Below the pieces are notes generated by a model. The model saw only the letters and a program-made list of their open reading frames with translations. It did no database searches and was not told where the DNA came from. From contig NZ_CP018870.1 in NCBI RefSeq assembly GCF_001941845.1, forward strand, positions 5,494,001 to 5,558,000: a stretch of DNA of 64,000 nt, in the 5' to 3' direction. Of this stretch, positions 24,400 through 33,092 are shown piece by piece. The position numbers were made by a program, and so were the translations under genes. The DNA comes from Streptomyces sp. TN58 (GTDB lineage Bacteria; Actinomycetota; Actinomycetes; Streptomycetales; Streptomycetaceae). The first letter of the stretch is position 1. Each line of letters starts with the position of its first letter.

Positions 24400-27201
24400 A
24401 TGACCATAGAGTCGGACCCGTCCTACCCGGCCCACTGGGAAGCCGACGTCGTCCTCCGCGACGGCGGCACCGCCCGGATCAGGCCCATCACCACCGAGGA
24501 CGCCGGCCGGCTCGTCAGCTTCTACGAGCAGGTCTCGGACGAGTCGAAGTACTACCGCTTCTTCGCGCCCTACCCGCGGCTCTCCGCCCGCGACGTGCAC
24601 CGCTTCACGCACCACGACCACGTGGACCGGGTGGGCCTCGCCGCGACCGTCGGCGAGGAGTTCATCGGCACCGTCCGCTACGACCGCATCGGCCCCGACG
24701 GCCGGCCCGCCTCCGCTCCCGCCGACGAGGCCGAGGTCGCCTTCCTCGTCCAGGACGCCCACCAGGGCCGCGGCGTCGCCTCCGCGCTCCTCGAACACAT
24801 CGGCGCGGTGGCCCGCGAACGCGGCATCCGCCGTTTCGCCGCCGAGGTGCTGCCCGCCAACACCAAGATGATCAAGGTGTTCACGGACGCCGGCTACCAG
24901 CAGAAGCGCAGCTTCGAGGACGGCTCCGTCCACCTCACCCTCGACCTCGAACCCACCGCCGAGTCCCTCGCCGTCCAGCGCGCCCGGGAGCAGCGCGCCG
25001 AAGCCCGCTCCGTGCAGCGCCTGCTGGCCCCCGGCTCGGTGGCCGTCGTCGGGGTCAGCCGATCCGGCGCCGGCGTGGGCGCGGCCGCCCTGCGCAACCT
25101 CCGCGACAGCGGCTTCCACGGCCACCTCTACGCCGTCAACGAGGCCGTCACCCGCGACCTGCTCGACGGGGTCCGGGCCTACCGCACCGTCGGGGCCATC
25201 GGAGCCCCCGTCGACCTCGCGGTGATCGCGGTCCCGGCCGACCGGGTCCCCGACGCGGTGGCCGCCTGCGGCGAGCACGGCGTGCAGGGGCTCGTCGTCC
25301 TCTCCGCCGGATACGGGGAGAGCGGCCCGGCCGGACTCGCCCGCCAGCGCGAGCTGCTGCGGCAGGCGCGCTCCTACGGCATGCGCCTCATCGGGCCGAA
25401 CGCCTACGGGGTGATCAACACCGCACCGGAGGTGGAGCTCAACGCCTCGCTCACCCCCGCCCCGATGCCCGTGCGCGGCCGGACCGGCCTGTTCACGCAG
25501 TCCGGGGCGATCGGGATCGCCCTGCTCTCGGCGCTGCTGCGGCGCGGCGAGGGCCTGTCGTCCTTCGTCTCGGCGGGCAACCGCGCCGACGTGTCCGGCA
25601 ACGACATCCTCCAGTACTGGTACGAGGACGAGGCGACCGACGTCGCGCTGATGTACCTCGAAACCCTCGGCAATCCGCGGAAGTTCACCCGCCTCGCCCG
25701 CAGGACGGCCGCCGTCAAGCCGGTGGTCGTCGCCAAGGGCGGCCGCCACACCCCCGCCGGACACGTCGTCCCCGGCACCCGCCTGTCGGAGGACACCGTC
25801 TCCGCCCTCCTGCGGCAGGCCGGCGTCATCAGGGTCGACACCGTCACCGAACTGGTGGACGTCGGCCTGCTGCTGGCCTCGCAGCCGCTGCCCGCCGGCC
25901 CCCGGATCGCGATCCTCGGCAACTCGGAGTCCCTCGGGGTCCTCACCTACGACGCCTGCCTGACCCAGGGCCTGCGGCCGCTGCCGCCCTTGGACCTGAC
26001 GACCGCGGCGTCCCCGGAGGACTTCCGCGCCGCCCTCGCCGCGGCCCTCGCCTCCGACGACTGCGACGCCGTGATCGTGACCGCCATCCCCTGGGTCAGC
26101 GAGCACGCCCTCGCCGACGACCTCGCCGACGCGCTGCGCGAGGCGGTCGCCGCGACCCCCGGCAAGCCGGTGGCGGTCGTGCACGTGGAACTGGCCGAGC
26201 TGGTGCGGGCCCTGTCCGCGACCCGCGGGCCCGACGACGGCCCCCCCGGCCACCCCGCGGCCGACACCGCCCGGACCCCGGCCCCCTTCGCAGTGAGCGC
26301 CACAGGCACCGGCGCCTCCGTCCCCGGCCCGCTCCGGATCCCCGGCTACCCCGCCGCCGAACGCGCCGTCAAGGCCGTCGCGGAGGCCGTGCGCTACGGC
26401 CAGTGGCGCCGCGCCCTCGCCGACGCGGGCCAGGTCCCCGAGTACGAGGACATCGACGAGGCCGGCGCCGCCGCCCAGCTCGCCGGACTGCTCGCGGACG
26501 TCGACGGCGGGGCCGTGCTGACCCTGAGCGACTGGGACGCCCGCGAACTGCTCGCCCGCTACGGCATCCGCGTCCTGCCCACGCTCCCCGCGCCCAGCCC
26601 CGACGCCGCCGTCCGGGCCGCCGGGATCCTGGGCTACCCGGTCGCCCTCAAGACCACCGCCCCGCACCTGCGCCACCGGGCGGACCTGGGCGGCGTACGG
26701 CTCGACCTCACGAACGAGGCCGAGCTGAGGCGCTCGTACGAGGAGCTGACCGACGCGCTGGGCAAGCCGGCCGAGCTCCAGCCCGTGGTGCAGCCCATGG
26801 TGCCGCGGGGCGTGGACACCGTCGTGCGGTCCGTCATCGACCCGGCCGCCGGCGCCGTCCTCTCCTTCGGGCTCGCCGGAGTGGCCTCCGAACTCCTCGG
26901 CGACACCGCGCACCGGCTGGTCCCGGCCACCGACCGGGACGCCGCCGCACTGATCCGGTCCATCCGGGCGGCGCCCCTCCTCTTCGGCTGGCGCGGCAGC
27001 GACCCGGTCGACACCCCCGCCCTGGAGGAGACGCTGCTGCGGCTGTCCCGGCTCGTGGACGACCACCCCGAGGTGATCGGGGTCACCCTGGAACCGGTCG
27101 TCGTCGCCGCCGAGGGCGTCAGCGCCCTCAGCGCGACCGTCCGCGTCGCCCACCCGCCCGCCCGCGGCGACCTCGGCCCGCGGACGCTCCCCAGTTACTG
27201 A
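24400..27201 (+). CDS. GNAT acetyltransferase fused to NDP-forming acyl-CoA synthetase-like domains (Pat type)
   Basis: A 933-residue protein lysine acetyltransferase-like enzyme. The N-terminal GNAT domain (about 20-190) has EVAFLVQDAHQGRGVASALL for acetyl-CoA binding. It is followed by a CoA-binding Rossmann domain (VAVVGVSRSGAGVGAAAL, about 210), a CoA-ligase-like domain (GLFTQSGAIGIALLSALLRR, AGNRADVSGNDILQYWYED) and a C-terminal ATP-grasp (ARYGIRVLPT, YPVALKTTAPHLRHRADLGG). GNAT-first order is that of Streptomyces PatA, which acetylates acyl-CoA synthetases. The catalytic His of true ligases (SHTG) appears lost: the region reads GHVVPGTRLSED. ATG 24400 is preferred over 24394 because TAAGGT (24388-24393) fits a -10 box for a leaderless start. 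Confidence 0.88.
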   Translation: MTIESDPSYPAHWEADVVLRDGGTARIRPITTEDAGRLVSFYEQVSDESKYYRFFAPYPRLSARDVHRFTHHDHVDRVGLAATVGEEFIGTVRYDRIGPDGRPASAPADEAEVAFLVQDAHQGRGVASALLEHIGAVARERGIRRFAAEVLPANTKMIKVFTDAGYQQKRSFEDGSVHLTLDLEPTAESLAVQRAREQRAEARSVQRLLAPGSVAVVGVSRSGAGVGAAALRNLRDSGFHGHLYAVNEAVTRDLLDGVRAYRTVGAIGAPVDLAVIAVPADRVPDAVAACGEHGVQGLVVLSAGYGESGPAGLARQRELLRQARSYGMRLIGPNAYGVINTAPEVELNASLTPAPMPVRGRTGLFTQSGAIGIALLSALLRRGEGLSSFVSAGNRADVSGNDILQYWYEDEATDVALMYLETLGNPRKFTRLARRTAAVKPVVVAKGGRHTPAGHVVPGTRLSEDTVSALLRQAGVIRVDTVTELVDVGLLLASQPLPAGPRIAILGNSESLGVLTYDACLTQGLRPLPPLDLTTAASPEDFRAALAAALASDDCDAVIVTAIPWVSEHALADDLADALREAVAATPGKPVAVVHVELAELVRALSATRGPDDGPPGHPAADTARTPAPFAVSATGTGASVPGPLRIPGYPAAERAVKAVAEAVRYGQWRRALADAGQVPEYEDIDEAGAAAQLAGLLADVDGGAVLTLSDWDARELLARYGIRVLPTLPAPSPDAAVRAAGILGYPVALKTTAPHLRHRADLGGVRLDLTNEAELRRSYEELTDALGKPAELQPVVQPMVPRGVDTVVRSVIDPAAGAVLSFGLAGVASELLGDTAHRLVPATDRDAAALIRSIRAAPLLFGWRGSDPVDTPALEETLLRLSRLVDDHPEVIGVTLEPVVVAAEGVSALSATVRVAHPPARGDLGPRTLPSY

Positions 27202-27238
27202 GCGGGTACGGCGCGGTATGAGGGCACCCGGGGGGCCT

Positions 27239-27244
27239 TACCAT
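27239..27244 (+). promoter_or_regulatory. -10 box TACCAT for a leaderless DUF5998 mRNA
   Basis: TACCAT ends seven bases before ATG 27252, and no Shine-Dalgarno sequence is present. This places a promoter in the 50-bp gap after the acetyltransferase gene. Confidence 0.55.
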
Positions 27245-27251
27245 TGACCCC

Positions 27252-27851
27252 ATGGCGAAATCCGGTACGACGACCCAGGGGCTGCGCACGGCGATCGAGC
27301 GCAGCGGCTACTACCCGGCCCTCGTGGCCGAGGCCGTGGAGGCCGCGGTGGGCGGCGAGCCGATCTCGTCGTACCTGGTCCACCAGGAGACGACCTTCGA
27401 CTCCAACGAGGTGCGCCGGCACGTCACCGTGCTGGTCCTGACCGGCAACCGCTTCATCGTCAGCCACACCGACGAGCAGGCGGCCGACGCCGGGTCCCCG
27501 TCCCCGTACGCGACGACCTCCACCGAGTCGGTCAAGCTCTCCAGCATCTCCTCCGTGGTGCTGAGCCGTGTCGTCGCCAACCCGGAGTCCTACACCCCCG
27601 GCACCCTGCCCCGCGAGGTCGTCCTGACCATCGGCTGGGGCGCGGTCTCGCGGATCGACCTGGAGCCGGCCGCCTGCGGCGACCCCAACTGCGACTCCGA
27701 CCACGGCTACACCGGCAACTCCACCGCCGACGACCTCAGCCTGCGGGTCAGCGAGGCCGGCGACGGACCGGAGGCGGTGCGCCAGACCCTCGTCTTCGCG
27801 CAGGCGCTCAGCGAGGCGACAGCGGCCACGTCCTCCACCTCCGCCCGCTGA
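27252..27851 (+). CDS. DUF5998-family protein
   Basis: A 199-residue soluble protein that I recognise only as the actinobacterial DUF5998 family. The sequence is strand-rich: EPISSYLVHQETTFD, EVRRHVTVLVLTGNRFIVSH, SVKLSSISSVVLSRVV and EVVLTIGWGAVSRIDLEPAA. A short loop CGDPNCDSDHGYTG could coordinate metal through two Cys, two Asp and a His. No signal peptide or membrane helix is seen. The pattern resembles PH-like domains of membrane-associated proteins, though this is only an impression. Its stop overlaps the ATG of the next gene by one base (TGATG), so it is coupled to the phosphatase-superfamily protein. Confidence 0.82.
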   Translation: MAKSGTTTQGLRTAIERSGYYPALVAEAVEAAVGGEPISSYLVHQETTFDSNEVRRHVTVLVLTGNRFIVSHTDEQAADAGSPSPYATTSTESVKLSSISSVVLSRVVANPESYTPGTLPREVVLTIGWGAVSRIDLEPAACGDPNCDSDHGYTGNSTADDLSLRVSEAGDGPEAVRQTLVFAQALSEATAATSSTSAR

Positions 27852-29053
27852 TGGCGTACTCCGCTCCGCAGGACTGGACCGAGCCGGAGCTGCTGGACCT
27901 GGCCGGCGCCCCCGTCCCGGAGTACGGTTCCGGATCGCTCGCCGATCTGCTGCCGACGCTCGTGGCCGGGCAGGGCGTCCCCGGCTACACCGCCGCCATC
28001 GCCGAGCTGACCCCGGCCGACCGCAACTGCGTCTTCCTGGTCGACGGCATGGGCTGGGAGCAGATCAGGGCCCACCAGGACGAGGCCCCGTACCTGGCCT
28101 CCCTCCTCGGCACCTCGCGCGGCGGCACCGGCCGCCCGATCACCGCGGGCTTCCCGGCGACCACCGCCACCTCGCTGGCCTCCGTCGGCACCGGGCTGCC
28201 GCCGGCCCGCCACGGCCTGCCCGGCTACGCCGTGCGCAACCCGGCCACCGGCGAGCTGATGAACCAGCTGCGCTGGCACCCGTGGGCCCCGCCGAAGCCG
28301 TGGCAGCCGTACCCGACGGTCTTCCAGGAGGCCGACAAGGCCGGCGTCGCCACCGCCCAGGTGTCCTCGCCCGCCTTCCAGACCACCCCGCTGACCAAGG
28401 TCGCCCTGAGCGGCGGCACCTTCCTCGGCCGGATGACCGGCGAGGAGCGGATGGACGTGGCCGCCGAACGCCTCGCGGCGGGCGACCGCTCGCTCGTCTA
28501 CACCTACTACAGCGAGCTCGACGGGGCCGGGCACCGGCACGGCGTGGACTCCGATGCCTGGCGCGGCCAGCTGATGTACGTGGACCGGCTCGTCCAGCGG
28601 CTCGCCGAGCAGCTGCCGCCGCGCACCGCGCTGTACGTGACCGCCGACCACGGCATGGTCGACGTCCCCTTCGACGAGGACGCGCGGATCGACTTCGACG
28701 AGGACTGGGAGCTCGGCGCCGGCGTCGCCCTGCTGGGCGGCGAGGGCCGGGCCCGGCACGTGTACGCGGTGCCGGGTGCGGAGGCCGACGTGCTGACCGT
28801 GTGGCGCGAGGTGCTGGGTGACCGCTTCTGGGTCGCCGGCCGCGAGGAGGCCCTGGAACTGGGCTGGTTCGGTCCGCCGGGGGAGTGTGACGAGCGGGTC
28901 CTCGGCCGGATCGGCGACGTGGTCGCCGCCGCCCAGGCCGATGTCGCGATCACCGCTTCGCGCAACGAGCCGAACGAGTCGGCCCTCGCCGGCATGCACG
29001 GCTCCATGACCGCGGCGGAGCAGCTGGTCCCGCTGCTCGAAATCCGCACCTGA
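27851..29053 (+). CDS. Alkaline phosphatase superfamily phosphodiesterase/pyrophosphatase
   Basis: A 400-residue hydrolase of the nucleotide pyrophosphatase/phosphodiesterase branch. Metal ligands and nucleophile are visible: FLVDGMGWEQ (first Asp), FPATTATSLASVGTG with the Thr nucleophile (about residue 100), SELDGAGHRHG (Asp and His), TADHGMVDVP (Asp-His) and a final GMHGSM (His). There is no signal peptide, so it appears cytoplasmic, unlike eukaryotic NPPs. The natural substrate is unknown; nucleotide or phospho-sugar diesters are possible. The ATG overlaps the DUF5998 stop, so the two proteins are translationally coupled and may act together. Confidence 0.87.
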   Translation: MAYSAPQDWTEPELLDLAGAPVPEYGSGSLADLLPTLVAGQGVPGYTAAIAELTPADRNCVFLVDGMGWEQIRAHQDEAPYLASLLGTSRGGTGRPITAGFPATTATSLASVGTGLPPARHGLPGYAVRNPATGELMNQLRWHPWAPPKPWQPYPTVFQEADKAGVATAQVSSPAFQTTPLTKVALSGGTFLGRMTGEERMDVAAERLAAGDRSLVYTYYSELDGAGHRHGVDSDAWRGQLMYVDRLVQRLAEQLPPRTALYVTADHGMVDVPFDEDARIDFDEDWELGAGVALLGGEGRARHVYAVPGAEADVLTVWREVLGDRFWVAGREEALELGWFGPPGECDERVLGRIGDVVAAAQADVAITASRNEPNESALAGMHGSMTAAEQLVPLLEIRT

Positions 29054-29127
29054 CCCGCCCCGCACCCCGGCCCGGCCGCCCCGGCCGGCCACCTCCCCCC
29101 CACGATCCGAAAGGTCCCGTACCTCCC

Positions 29128-29778
29128 ATGCCCGAGCTGGTGTTCTTCTCCGGAACGATGGACTGCGGAAAGAGCACTCTGGCGCTCCAGATCACCCACA
29201 ACCGCTCGGCCCGCGGCCTGCAGGGCGTGATCTTCACCCGCCAGGACCGCGCCGGCGAGGGCAAGCTGTCCTCGCGGCTGGGCCTGGTCACGGAAGCGGT
29301 CGAGGTCACCGACGCCATGGACCTGTACGGCTACCTCGTGGGTGAGCTCTCCCAGGGCGGCAGGGCGGACTACGTCATCGTCGACGAGGCCCAGTTCCTC
29401 GCCCCGGAGCAGATCGACCAGCTGGCGCGGATCGTCGACGACCTGGACATGGACGTCTTCGCCTTCGGCATCACCACGGACTTCCGCACGAAGCTCTTCC
29501 CGGGCTCGCAGCGCCTGATCGAGCTCGCCGACCGCATAGAGCAGCTCCAGGTCGAGGCCCTGTGCTGGTGCGGAGCCCGCGCCACCCACAACGCCCGCAC
29601 GGCCGGCGGGGTGATGGTCGTCGAAGGCGAGCAGGTGGTGGTCGGTGACGTGCACCGCCCGGCGGAGGAGATCGGCTACGAGGTCCTCTGCCGCCGCCAC
29701 CACCGCCGCCGCATGACCTCGGCCGCGGCCCACGCCGCCGCCCTCTCCCCGGACGTGCTCCCGGTCAACAACCCCTGA
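29128..29778 (+). CDS. tdk: Thymidine kinase
   Basis: A 216-residue type II thymidine kinase, phosphorylating thymidine for salvage into dTMP. The P-loop GTMDCGKSTLA is at residues 7-17. Arg in FTRQDRAGEG follows. VIVDEAQFL supplies the Walker B/DEAQ motif (about 86-94), and the lasso region has FGITTDFRTKLFPGS. Zinc ligands are in LCWCGARATHNAR (two Cys) and a distal CRRHH. Length is normal for the bacterial family. dut, the other dTTP-pool gene, lies 29 kb away. It is convergent with the DUF2254 gene 13 bp on. Confidence 0.95.
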   Translation: MPELVFFSGTMDCGKSTLALQITHNRSARGLQGVIFTRQDRAGEGKLSSRLGLVTEAVEVTDAMDLYGYLVGELSQGGRADYVIVDEAQFLAPEQIDQLARIVDDLDMDVFAFGITTDFRTKLFPGSQRLIELADRIEQLQVEALCWCGARATHNARTAGGVMVVEGEQVVVGDVHRPAEEIGYEVLCRRHHRRRMTSAAAHAAALSPDVLPVNNP

Positions 29779-29791
29779 CCGGCGCCGGCGC

Positions 29792-31075
29792 TCACTCCTG
29801 GCGGCGGCGGGCGCCGATGCCCTGGGGGTCGGCCGTACGGGCCAGGGCGCGGCGGGCCGGGTCGGGGTGTGCCCGGTCGACGGACTGCCGCAGCAGGGCC
29901 AGTTCGGCGTCGACGGCCGGCCGGGCCGCGGCCGGCACGGCGGCCGGCAGGCCCTCCAGGAGGGAGCCGAGCCGCCGGCAGACCTGGACGGACGAGGCGC
30001 CGTACTCGCGGATCTCGGTCACGGCCAGCTGGAGGTAGTCCTCCCAGTCCCGCCCCCGCACCACCAGCCGCGGGGTGCCGTGGCGGTCGCCGAGCACGTA
30101 GCGGTCGCGCAGCGCGGTGCGGCCGACCGTGTGGAGGAACGCCTCGATCTGGTTGAGCAGCTGGACCGCGGTCGTCGGGTCGTTCACGGCCGGGGACAGC
30201 GCCCGGATCGCGATGTCGACGAGGACCCGCAGCGCGAACGCCGGATCCTGTTCGATGGTCCGCTCGGAGCCGAAGGCGATCAGCCCGGTCACCTGCCGCG
30301 GATCGGGCGCCGGCCTCCCGCCGTGGATCTCGGCGACGACGGAGCCGGGCGGTACGTAGTCCCCGACCAGCCGGGTGACGACGAGGAGGCAGTCGTGGCG
30401 CGCCGCCAGGGCCGTCAGCCGCCGCGCGTGGAGCGCCTGGATCACCCCGCCGTGCTCGGACCGCACGGCGAGGACCGGACCGGCTCCCGCCGTCGGCCCG
30501 GAATCGTCGGCGCGGGGCGCGGCGCCGAGGACGGCCGCCTCCCCGCGGACCAGGACCGTCTCGCCCATCCCGCCGACCAGCCGGGCGATGGCCACGGGCC
30601 GGAGGTTGTGGGTGAACCGGTTGAGGTAGACGAGCAGGAGCAGCAGGCTGACGGACACGGCCGTGCCGGCCATCGTCACTCCGAGGTCGGGCACGGAGTC
30701 CGCCTCGATGCTGCGCAGCAGGGCGAAGGAGAAGGAGAAGGTGCCGGTGAAGGTGGCCAGTACGGCCTTCTGCAGCCGGTCCCGGTACCACAGGCGCATG
30801 TAGCGCGGGGACAGGGTGCCCGTGGCCTGCTGGACGACGAGCACGCCGATCGTGACGACGAACCCGAGCAGGGCGATCATCGCCCCGACGATGGCGGTGA
30901 GCACGCCGGCGGCCGTGGAGGCCGAGTACCGCCAGCCGGCCGGGAGCCGGTCCGCGGTGTCGAGGGAGACGGCCCACTCCGCCAGCAGCACGCCGAGGGC
31001 CAGGCCGAGCAGCGGCACGATCCAGAGGCTGGCCTTGGTGTACTGCAGCAGCCGGAACCGGGTGGCCCAGGACAT
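29792..31075 (-). CDS. DUF2254-family membrane protein
   Basis: A 427-residue predicted integral membrane protein of unknown role. Four hydrophobic helices occupy the first 160 residues (TKASLWIVPLLGLALGVLLA; GVLTAIVGAMIALLGFVVTI; AVLATFTGTFSFSFALL; VSVSLLLLLVYLNRF). A soluble C-terminal half follows with the family hallmarks FALRVLVDIAIRALSPAVNDPTT and AVQLLNQIEAFL. The VQQATGTLSPRYMRLWYRD segment after TM2 is also typical. ATG 31075 is chosen because the helix start is right after it; no clear ribosome site is visible. It is the last gene of a leftward group with the antiporter and cydAB. An ion-flux or envelope role is only a guess. Confidence 0.82.
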   Translation of the reverse strand: MSWATRFRLLQYTKASLWIVPLLGLALGVLLAEWAVSLDTADRLPAGWRYSASTAAGVLTAIVGAMIALLGFVVTIGVLVVQQATGTLSPRYMRLWYRDRLQKAVLATFTGTFSFSFALLRSIEADSVPDLGVTMAGTAVSVSLLLLLVYLNRFTHNLRPVAIARLVGGMGETVLVRGEAAVLGAAPRADDSGPTAGAGPVLAVRSEHGGVIQALHARRLTALAARHDCLLVVTRLVGDYVPPGSVVAEIHGGRPAPDPRQVTGLIAFGSERTIEQDPAFALRVLVDIAIRALSPAVNDPTTAVQLLNQIEAFLHTVGRTALRDRYVLGDRHGTPRLVVRGRDWEDYLQLAVTEIREYGASSVQVCRRLGSLLEGLPAAVPAAARPAVDAELALLRQSVDRAHPDPARRALARTADPQGIGARRRQE

Positions 31076-31268
31076 CAGCGGCCGCAGCGGGGTTCCGGTG
31101 GCCCGCCGGGCGGCGGCGCTGTCGTGCGCGGGTGCGGCACGGGTGACCTCCGACCTCCGGGTCGCGGTGCGGGACGGCTTTCGGGCCCACCGTAAGGCCG
31201 CCCGTCGCCCTCCGCACGCCGCCACGGGGCAGTCGGCGGGGGCCGGGCCCGGCGGGGCCGACCGGGCG

Positions 31269-33053
31269 TCAGCCGGGCCCGGGCGCGGACCGGGTGAGCG
31301 GTACGGGTCCGAACAGTACGAGGATGTCCCCCTCCGCCGGGGCGGCGGCCCGGGCGTCGGTGACCGGGTCGAGCCGCCCGTCGGCGCGCACCACGAACAG
31401 CGTCTCGAAGTCCTGCGGGACCGGCCCGGCAGCCGGACGCACCAGGTAGCGGGCGCCCTGCCGGTACCGCTCGGCCAGGACGTGGCGGACCAGCCGGGTG
31501 CCGAAGAGGAGGTCGCCGCCCGTGTAGGGCGCGATGACGCCGTGGCTCCCGTGCGGCGGCCCGACCCGGTAGACGTGCCCCTCCACGTTGCCCTGCACCA
31601 TGACCGAGGCCAGTGCGTTGAAGTCGTCGTCGTCCGTGAGCAGGAAGACGGCGGTGACGCCCTCCAGCCGCGCCCGCGGGTTGGTGGCCGTGGCGAGGAG
31701 CTCTCCCTGTGCCAGTTCGATCCCGGCGTCCTTGATCCGCTCCCGTTCGTCCTCGTCACCGGCCCACATGAGGACGTCGACGCCGGCCGACCGCAGCGCG
31801 CTGCCCATGGCGACGACCCAGCGGTCGCCGCCCACCAGGAGGGGGCGGGTCCGGGAGGGGCGGGCGGCCCCCAGCCGGTGTGCCACGGGGGCGGCGGTCA
31901 GCGCGTAGAGCAGCACCGTGCCCACGATCACCAGGAAGGTGACGGGGAGGATCTTCGACGCCCCGGCCAGGCCCTGGTCGGCGAGGTCGGCGGAGAACGC
32001 GGAGGCCGTGGACGCCGCGACGATCCCGCGCGGGGCCATCCAGCCGATGAACCCCCGTTCCCCGCGGGTCAGGCCCGACTTCCGCGTGGACAGGACGGCG
32101 ACCAGCGGTCGTACGACCAGGACCAGGAACGCGACGAGGGCGAGCGAGGGGAGCAGTACGGGCTTCAGGGACGCCGGGGTGACGGTCGACGAGATCGAGA
32201 CGAACAGCAGCCCGATGATCAGTTGGACCAGGGTCTCGAAGAAGGGCCTGCGGGCGGGCATGTCGAAGCCGGGGATGTTGGCGACCGCCAGCCCGGTGAC
32301 GATCGCGGCGATCAGCCCGGTGTCGTCGCGGACGATGTCGCACCCCGCCGACACGGTGATCACCACGGCGAGTTGGGCGATCGTGCCCAGCGTCTCCCCG
32401 AGCCGCATGACGCGCAGCGTCAGCCACAGCAGGGCGACCCCCACGGCGCCTCCGGCCAGGCCACAGGCCATGCTGATCGCGAACTGGCCCAGCTGGTAGC
32501 CCCGTCCCAGGTCGGCCTGCGAGGAGGAGACGGCGTGGAAGACGAGCGCCCCGAGGATGCCGCCGATCGGGTCGATCAGCGTCCCCTCCCAGACCAGGAT
32601 GTGCCGCAGCCGGTCGGTGGGCCGCACGTATTCGAGGAGCGGGCCCACGACCGTCGGACCCGACACCACGAGGATCACGGCCGTCATGGCGGCGCTGGCC
32701 GCCGACATGCCGAACAGCGCGGGGGAGACGGCGCCGACGGCCAGGAAGGTGACGAGGATGCCGACCACCAGCAGCCTGACGACGATCGCCCGGATGCGCC
32801 CCCTGAAGTGGCGCAGGTCGAGCCCGACTCCGGCGTCGTAGAGGATCACCGCCACCGACAGGGAGACCAGGGCGGAGAACTCCCCTCCGAGCAGGTTGTC
32901 CGGATGGATGACGTCGGTCAGCGCACCCGCGGTGAAGCCGGCCGGCAGCAGCAGGATCAGCGCGGGCACGCGCAGTCTGCCGGCGAGGATCTGCGAGAAG
33001 GCGGCCAGTGCCACCGTCAGGGCGATGCCGAGAAGGATCTGGTCCTCGCTCAC
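31269..33053 (-). CDS. CPA-family K+(Na+)/H+ antiporter with RCK-like C-terminus
   Basis: A 594-residue monovalent cation/proton antiporter. Roughly 12 membrane helices fill residues 1-395, with VSLSVAVILYDAGVGLDL, ILVWEGTLIDPIGGILGAL (the Asp-containing exchange motif) and RGFIGWMAPRGIVAASTASAF. The cytoplasmic part (about 400-594) has a degenerate Rossmann RCK domain, WVVAMGSALRSAGVDVLMWA and VTAVFLLTDDDDFNALASVM. A TrkA-C-like region ends the protein. This layout is that of CvrA/NhaP2 and actinobacterial KhtU-like exchangers, in which nucleotides or pH gate transport. GTG start 33053 has GGAGGAA upstream. It lies 39 bp after cydB on the same strand, so respiration and ion balance genes are probably co-transcribed. 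Confidence 0.88.
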   Translation of the reverse strand: MSEDQILLGIALTVALAAFSQILAGRLRVPALILLLPAGFTAGALTDVIHPDNLLGGEFSALVSLSVAVILYDAGVGLDLRHFRGRIRAIVVRLLVVGILVTFLAVGAVSPALFGMSAASAAMTAVILVVSGPTVVGPLLEYVRPTDRLRHILVWEGTLIDPIGGILGALVFHAVSSSQADLGRGYQLGQFAISMACGLAGGAVGVALLWLTLRVMRLGETLGTIAQLAVVITVSAGCDIVRDDTGLIAAIVTGLAVANIPGFDMPARRPFFETLVQLIIGLLFVSISSTVTPASLKPVLLPSLALVAFLVLVVRPLVAVLSTRKSGLTRGERGFIGWMAPRGIVAASTASAFSADLADQGLAGASKILPVTFLVIVGTVLLYALTAAPVAHRLGAARPSRTRPLLVGGDRWVVAMGSALRSAGVDVLMWAGDEDERERIKDAGIELAQGELLATATNPRARLEGVTAVFLLTDDDDFNALASVMVQGNVEGHVYRVGPPHGSHGVIAPYTGGDLLFGTRLVRHVLAERYRQGARYLVRPAAGPVPQDFETLFVVRADGRLDPVTDARAAAPAEGDILVLFGPVPLTRSAPGPG

Positions 33054-33092
33054 CGGGGCCCCGTTCCTCCATAGGGCGGGCGCCGGCCCCCG

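Noticed and set aside
22902..27221. Huge rightward frame over GntR, ptsH and acetyltransferase
   Set aside because: Arg/Pro-rich translation without domains; it covers genes of both strands in other frames.
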